Part shown: piece by piece, positions 26,665 through 31,598 of the stretch
How positions within the stretch are numbered: position 1 is the stretch's first letter
How the letters are laid out: every line of letters begins with the position of its first letter
Assembly: GCF_022376445.1 (NCBI RefSeq)
Contig: NW_025955395.1
Coordinates: 1-31,598, forward strand
DNA length: 31,598 bases
Origin: Fomitopsis serialis
Taxonomy: Eukaryota; Basidiomycota; Agaricomycetes; Polyporales; Fomitopsidaceae
Reading direction: 5' to 3'
Translations under genes and position numbers: made by a program
Notes under the pieces: model-generated
The model's database searches: none
What the model saw: only the letters and a program-made list of their open reading frames with translations
What the model was told of the DNA's origin: nothing

Positions 26665-28812
26665 TCAATGAAAGTGTTTGTTGCCTTCCCAACCATTTCG
26701 CCCTCCTTTCGTCCACTTTTCCATCTCCCTGTCGGTGTGGAACACTATGGAAGCGCGTCGACCAACAAAGTGGAGATTGAAGTGCGTGATGCGGTGGGAG
26801 GGAAAAGCAACGAAGTCGCCGTTTCGCAGTGGCAAGACCAACCCCGGCTCGTACATGCACAGCTCTCCGCCAGTGTGATCTCCAACAACGAGCACGACAC
26901 AGAGAGTTTTGTCTTGCCGGTCCCTGTGAGCTAAAGTGGCGACGTTGAGGTTGATTACAAGTGAGAGGAAGGGATGCACTATGGAGTGCTCGTTTCCTGG
27001 GAGGATCTCAGCGTCCATGCTGAGGACCTCGTACTCTTCGAGCAATGAGTCCTTGACCTGTTGGACTTTAGTGAGTCCATATCAGTGAATTCACAGGTAA
27101 ATATCTTGCCTGCTCCGCCATGTACTCAAAAACTTCTCCGAGAATCTCTTCTAGATTATGATATATCTCCTCATACTTCTTCATGTCGCGAGAGGGATAC
27201 GGAAGCATCTGTGTATAGTTAGTGCGGGAATGATCTTCCTTCTCCAATAGCATTGGATGCACGTTTGGAGGGATATCGTGTCCCTGACGATGCGCTCTCT
27301 TGTGAGTGCTGGCTATAGACATGATTGATATCACAGGACGTACCCTTGTGCCGTGGCGATTGTACCAAGAGAAGTGTAGGGCTGGGAAGCGGTAACTTCT
27401 GCCCTCGGACGCTGTGTCAGTCTCTTCAAGATTGGCCGACTGTGCCTCGAAACATGCGACCATCTTCGACGCCAGAGTCTGTCGCATAGATTCCGGCATG
27501 CTTGAGAAAACACAGACAACTAAAGACCCGTGCTCATCCTCTATCCTGAGTGGACCACTGCAGCGGATTTAGCACCTGTAACTGTGACTAGCAGCTAACT
27601 TGGGAATCACATACTTGACATCTGACAACCCGATCCTGGCGTACTCCTGATAATCCACCCGACAGCCTTTGCTGTACATGCTCGACAGCTTGGACGGGTC
27701 AGATAAGTGCCTGGAATAGAACTCGGCATGGTTCGTACCTTTGCTATAAACTCAGTCAGACTCTCATGTTCGCTCGCTGCCTTGGCAAGGGAACACTGCT
27801 CTTCAGTCCATGCAAAGGCCTCGTCCTCGTCCTGTGGTACCGGGTACCGTTGATGGTGGTCGAGACAGAGCTCAAAACCCTGCAGCGTTACAGTTGCGCC
27901 ATGCGAGCTAGACGGTGACGGCTCGTCCGTTACCTCTGCACAGCTGCTGGCACCCTCCATCTCATTGTCGCTGATATCCGTCAAGGGTGAGGGCGGATCA
28001 AAGCTGGCTGAATCTTCGTATTGAAGTCGGAATATGCGATGGCTAACGGACGTCAGGTGAATATGCTGAGACTCTTCTAGTATTGAAGTGCATGGCCCCC
28101 AGGCGGCGAGATTTCTAGGGATAGGTGTAAACGTACTGTGGTGGCCGGTCAGCATTCGAGATAAGGCTCATTAGGATGGACTGTACGGGCACTCACTTGA
28201 GATCCAGCAAGCTCAACGCCTCGTCAGACTGTACTAGGTTCCAGCATGCCATCGTGTCCGTTGACATGTTGAGATCAGCCAGGACTCTCTGTGGGAACAG
28301 AGTATCGAAGGTCAAAGGAAGTGAGTGGCGTAGGCTGGCGACGGCTGGGATAATGTGCTCAATAATGGCCTGACCTGCCGGTGTAGCTGGTACCTGTGTG
28401 ATTAGACCAGTTATCACGCATATCTTGGTGACGCACTGGGTTCAGGATCTCGGAGCAAGTTTGACAATTGCCACGCAAGGTTTCCGACGGACTTCATCAG
28501 GGGCACCCGCAGATTCGCAAATGCAACGATCGCCAGGGTGTAAATCGAGCCTGGGAATGCATTAGTTCAACCAGACCTCCCATAGCAATGATCATGACGT
28601 ATAGTACCTCCAAGGGCAACGGCTGCAAATTTGCTAGCCGCCGCAATCCAGTACATGAACGTTCGACGACGCGGTGCTCCATCAAGGCCTCGAATATGAC
28701 GTCGGTAGACTTCCGAGATGCTCAGTGACTCAGCGCGGCGAAGGCTGAATCGATTCTCAGACGACACATTGTGGGCAATGAGTGGCACGCGACGTACGTT
28801 GTGCATTTGCAT
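26665..28812 (-). CDS. 2OG-Fe(II) dioxygenase, fungal TET/JBP-like type, 8 exons, 590 aa
   Basis: Exons: 28812-28608, 28550-28437, 28386-28197, 28135-27797, 27743-27615, 27557-27344, 27298-27110, 27057-26665; all phases close. The C-terminal double-stranded beta-helix has the Fe(II) HxD motif LAHRD (His 504, Asp 506), the GDHTGGELCMYEP turn, the distal His in ITHFN (about 552) and the 2OG-binding Arg in VGRRASIVF (about 561). Upstream YQEYARIGL, GPLRIEDEHGSLVVCVF and a SPLTDISDNE linker are typical of this Agaricomycete family. It probably hydroxylates or oxidises a substrate with 2-oxoglutarate and O2. TET/JBP relatives act on DNA bases, but no substrate is shown here. The first three exons (HIRGLDGAPRRRTFMYWIA, AIVAFANLRVP) could be a separate gene, since an ATG at 28155 also starts the second part in frame. 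The seventh intron is read as GC-AG. The fifth exon junction uses a weak GTGTTC donor. Confidence 0.7.
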
Positions 28813-28909
28813 AGCAATTGCAAGTGGTGTATTATGATTAAAAAGGCCACCGCCGCGCCGTTGCGCTCAATTCGCTTGCATCGCTGCAGGATGGATGGCA
28901 GACTGTCAT

Positions 28910-29639
28910 CTAAGAAGCCTTCTGCTCCTCCCCGTGTCTCAGCAAGGTCTGCAGAGAACTTGCGTACTCGCCAAACGAGTCCTCGGTGACAGCGCTGCCG
29001 AGGCGTACCGCAAATGGAGTTACTGATGGAGCCAGAGCCATTGCAGGCCTGCTACGCTGCCCCCACTTGCGTAGGCTTGTTCCACCGGTCTTTTTAGGAC
29101 AGGGGGCACCGAATGAGTAGTCCGCCCGCCGATGATGCTTCGATTTCTTGGGCTTTGGCTGAGAGCGAGCACGACTAGGTGTAATACCTGTGGAAACCAG
29201 TTGTCCGTTGTATGCGGTACTCGCGGAAGCATGGACGTGTGGACTCACCACTAGACTGCGCAGTCTCCAGCGATTCCTCCTCTGTCTCCTCTGCTGCTAT
29301 GCTCCCATCTATAGAGCAACATGATAGACTTTCATCATCTGAGGACGGCGACCTGGGACTCCTGGCAGAGGCCGATGCATTCTCGGTTGCCTGCAGCCGG
29401 AATCCCTGCGCTTTTGCGGAGCCACGAAGTCGGTGTAGAATGGACTGAAGAGGTTTGTTTGCGAGCGGACAGCGCTCGAGAAGCTGATCGAGTGCAGTAG
29501 CCTCATCTAGAGACACCCAGAAATACCAACCGGTCGTGATATCGAACGAAGGTTCAGTTACCTGGTCTGACATGATTGGGATGTGAAGCGCTCGTCGTGC
29601 TATCTCTTTCCGAGTGTCACAAAGCTCTTGAATTGACAT
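28910..29639 (-). CDS. Unrecognised 2-exon protein, 222 aa
   Basis: Family not recognised. ATG at 29639 (MSIQELCDTRKEIARR); exons 29639-29249 and 29187-28910, intron GTGAGT...CCACAG (61 bp), phases closing. The N-terminal part is globular and helical (GWYFWVSLDEATALDQLLE, SILHRLRGSAKAQGF). The C-terminal half is Ser/Glu-rich, then basic (SQPKPKKSKHHRRADYSFG). Its start region matches the MSIQEL at a splice acceptor in the gene just upstream, so it may be a paralogue or a further exon of that gene rather than independent. There is no membrane or signal segment. Confidence 0.55.
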
Positions 29640-29691
29640 ACATGTGATACAAAATGCTTACAAACATCGTTACAAGTCCGTACTCTATACC

Positions 29692-31075
29692 TCATCGATT
29701 CTCGTTTGGCCCCCGAGCCCAGCCGCCAGCGCCGTTCCTCTGTACCATCTCCCTGAACCTATCTCCTGCGTGCGTTGAGACCAAGTCTCGCAGGCGATTG
29801 AGCGCGACACGCAAGATAGCCGTGATGCTCTCTTCCGCACTCAACGTCACCAGCCGTGGGTCTTGCGTGGCTACAATGAAGAGCGGATCGTCCTCTTCGA
29901 GCGTGACAGCGTCGTGCGGATAGCCATGAAGGCGGTCCATGAGGAAATTGAGTATGACGCTGTTGCGCCCCGCGATGAGCATCTCCCACTGCCGCTCATC
30001 CGGAGTCGGCCCAATCGCTCTGAACATAATGAGCGATGTTTCTACCACCTTCTTTAACTCCCAAGAAATCTGAGAGACGGCTTGCGGGGAAGCGAGGCCG
30101 CTGACCCCGTCCTGACCGATGTCATGGCGAAGCTCCTGAATGGACATCCGGCTTGAGTCAGTGGTAAAACAAAAGAATCGATGACTTACCACGCAAGGTA
30201 ACTCCTCGCACAGACGCGGTAGCGGCCACTTCTCGTCTGCAGCTTGGGAGATGACGGGGTAGTTGTTATGATTGGCGACGACGAAGTACGCTCGCTGCCC
30301 GCCATGGATCCTAGCCCCACCCACCCTGACCTCACCGATTGGCGGATCATTGCGCCGTCCTCGCGTGGTGCCCGGTCTGAAGCCGTAAGCGTTCCGGGTG
30401 GGCTGTTTGCGGAAGCCCCAGTCCGGGTTGACCAGAGGCTGCGCCTCAATAAGTCCCCGGCCCCATTTCTTGCCCATAGGTTTGGAGCACTTGAGAAGCC
30501 TGAACATGGCGTTTGAGTGACGCCCCGGTGCCTCGCACCGTTGCCAGTGGTGGCTCATAGGCGTCTGGAGGGTATCGTGCGCCTGTTCTGGTATGAATAC
30601 CAGGAATATGGCCACAGCGGGCTGGCATGCGGAGTCTATCGCTCTAGCCCACTACGGAGACCTTTAGTAATTACAAAACCACGGATACACGCGCTGAGGG
30701 ACTCACCTTCTCCGTTACATTCGGCGCGCTCTGAGTGGAACAAACGTCCAAACCGGCCACCAGGTGCAGCGACCCGCCCAAATCCAACAGAAATGACGCA
30801 TCCGGTATGATCGCGTCGCCGATGGAGGGCTTCAATTTAAACCTAGGGGACCACTCCAGGTTGTGGGCCATCCTACCACCTGTTTTCGAGAGAGGTACTG
30901 AAAATAGATGCATGAGATTGGAGGCGAAATAGTACACCATGCCCTCATGCATACGGCTGGGCATGGTAAGGGATGGAGAGAGCTTGACCGCTTCCTTTCT
31001 CACCGTCAGCGAGGTGTTCTGGAGATCGCTCCTGGAGAGCAGTTGCCGCTTTGGGCCGGTATGGTGCCCGTGCAA
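29692..31075 (-). CDS. Unrecognised multi-exon gene, 5' end unresolved
   Basis: Family not recognised. Exon 31075-30707 is open but may start further in, for example at MPSRMHEGMVYY. It is joined to 30621-30190 by an intron 30622-30706 (GTGAGT...GCCAG, 85 bp, phase 0), then to 30135-29692 by a likely in-frame 54-bp intron 30136-30189 (GTAAGT...TTCAG). It ends with TGA after GPNENR. Visible segments: RFKLKPSIGDAIIPDASFLLDLGGS, PVISQAADEKWPLPRLCEELP, and AIGPTPDERQWEML followed by a helical C-terminus. No catalytic motif is seen. It may continue into the 28910-29639 reading by alternative splicing. Position suggests a small minus-strand cluster with the dioxygenase gene. Confidence 0.5.
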
Positions 31076-31198
31076 TGAGTTGCACGGGCGTCTTCCAATG
31101 GGGTCTCACCGATCAATGTGCATATAAGATCCATTTCGTATAGTGTCGTTAGCTACTTGTAGTACATGTGCAGTGAATAAGATGAGACGCTGTGATGA

Positions 31199-31507
31199 TT
31201 ATGCAGTATACATCTCAGCCCTGAAGACGCCGTCGAAATAATATGGCTCCCGCCCCTGCAACAAGCTGATCCTACCCCTTCCCGCCTGCATCGCGCGAAG
31301 ATCCAGTGCGAATCGATGGGCAGCGGCTTGCAGCCTGCCCAAAACACGCCCAGGCGCGGAACGGAGCACCTCCGTTTCCGCTTCAGGAGATCGCACTGCG
31401 AACGAATACTGCTGGAGCTCGTCGAGGTAAGAGCTGATTGTAGAACGTATACAGTGCTTGAAGCGAGCCAGCCCTTCAGGTGGTGTCGTGGCGGGGTCAG
31501 AGTCCAT
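31199..31507 (-). CDS. Unrecognised small protein, 102 aa, possibly a 3' exon
   Basis: ATG at 31507 (MDSDPATTPPEGLARFKH) to TAA at 31199. It is helical and charged (STISSYLDELQQYSF, SAPGRVLGRLQAAAHRFALDLR) with no recognised domain. The frame is open through its whole length and codon use resembles the neighbouring genes. It could be the last exon of a gene starting beyond the window or an upstream exon of the 29692-31075 gene. Confidence 0.4.
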   Translation of the reverse strand: MDSDPATTPPEGLARFKHCIRSTISSYLDELQQYSFAVRSPEAETEVLRSAPGRVLGRLQAAAHRFALDLRAMQAGRGRISLLQGREPYYFDGVFRAEMYTA

Positions 31508-31598
31508 GTTGTCGGCTGGGCCATGCACCCGCTGAGTTTGAGAGTACGTCAGAAGACCTACACAAAGTATGGGACTGACTTACCATAAAGCCCGGATC

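Overview
The window looks like a transposon-rich, gene-poor region of a basidiomycete (probably Agaricomycete) genome. The evidence is densely intron-split genes with 45-61 bp introns, Plavaka (CACTA-superfamily) transposases, a chromodomain Ty3/Gypsy element, a DUF6532-like gene and a fungal-type 2OG-Fe(II) dioxygenase. I saw no tRNA, rRNA, CRISPR array or bacterial-type signal.

Left part, 1-21130: a nest of mobile elements. A decayed Plavaka transposase (1-2472, +) is followed by a broken fragment of the coatomer alpha-subunit gene (alpha-COP, +). That fragment is interrupted twice. A full-length Ty3/Gypsy chromovirus (4094-14135, coding on -) sits in one exon, with identical 201-bp LTRs and a 5-bp target duplication ACAAC. 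A large palindromic, non-coding foldback element (about 14447-17387) begins in a later exon. A second, more complete Plavaka transposase (17903-21130, -) faces the first, so the two Plavaka copies converge on the fragment.

The Gypsy element reads right to left: LTR, gag-protease (10670-13750), RT-RNase H (8190-10616), integrase-chromodomain (6991-8217), then a third long ORF (4528-6738), polypurine tract and LTR. One base appears to be missing between RNase H and integrase. The third ORF is not a standard Gypsy gene. The coding sequence of this element is packed with short perfect hairpins (stems 8-12 bp), and the gag stop codon lies at the foot of one of them.

The foldback element has outer arrays of a CCGGCCGG plus CGTTGCAA motif (77-80 bp period where measured), inner arrays of CTCGGGCCGA (about 25 bp), nearly identical inner arms, and a centre with five diverged copies of a small coding-like module.

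Right part, 21131-31598: ordinary-looking host or accessory genes. They are an unrecognised 3-exon gene (+), a 12-exon DUF6532-like gene (-), an 8-exon 2OG-Fe(II) dioxygenase of the fungal TET/JBP-like type (-), and three unrecognised minus-strand coding regions. The intron phases of the first three genes close without a break, so these are probably real, expressed-type genes, though their products beyond the dioxygenase and DUF6532 calls are unknown.
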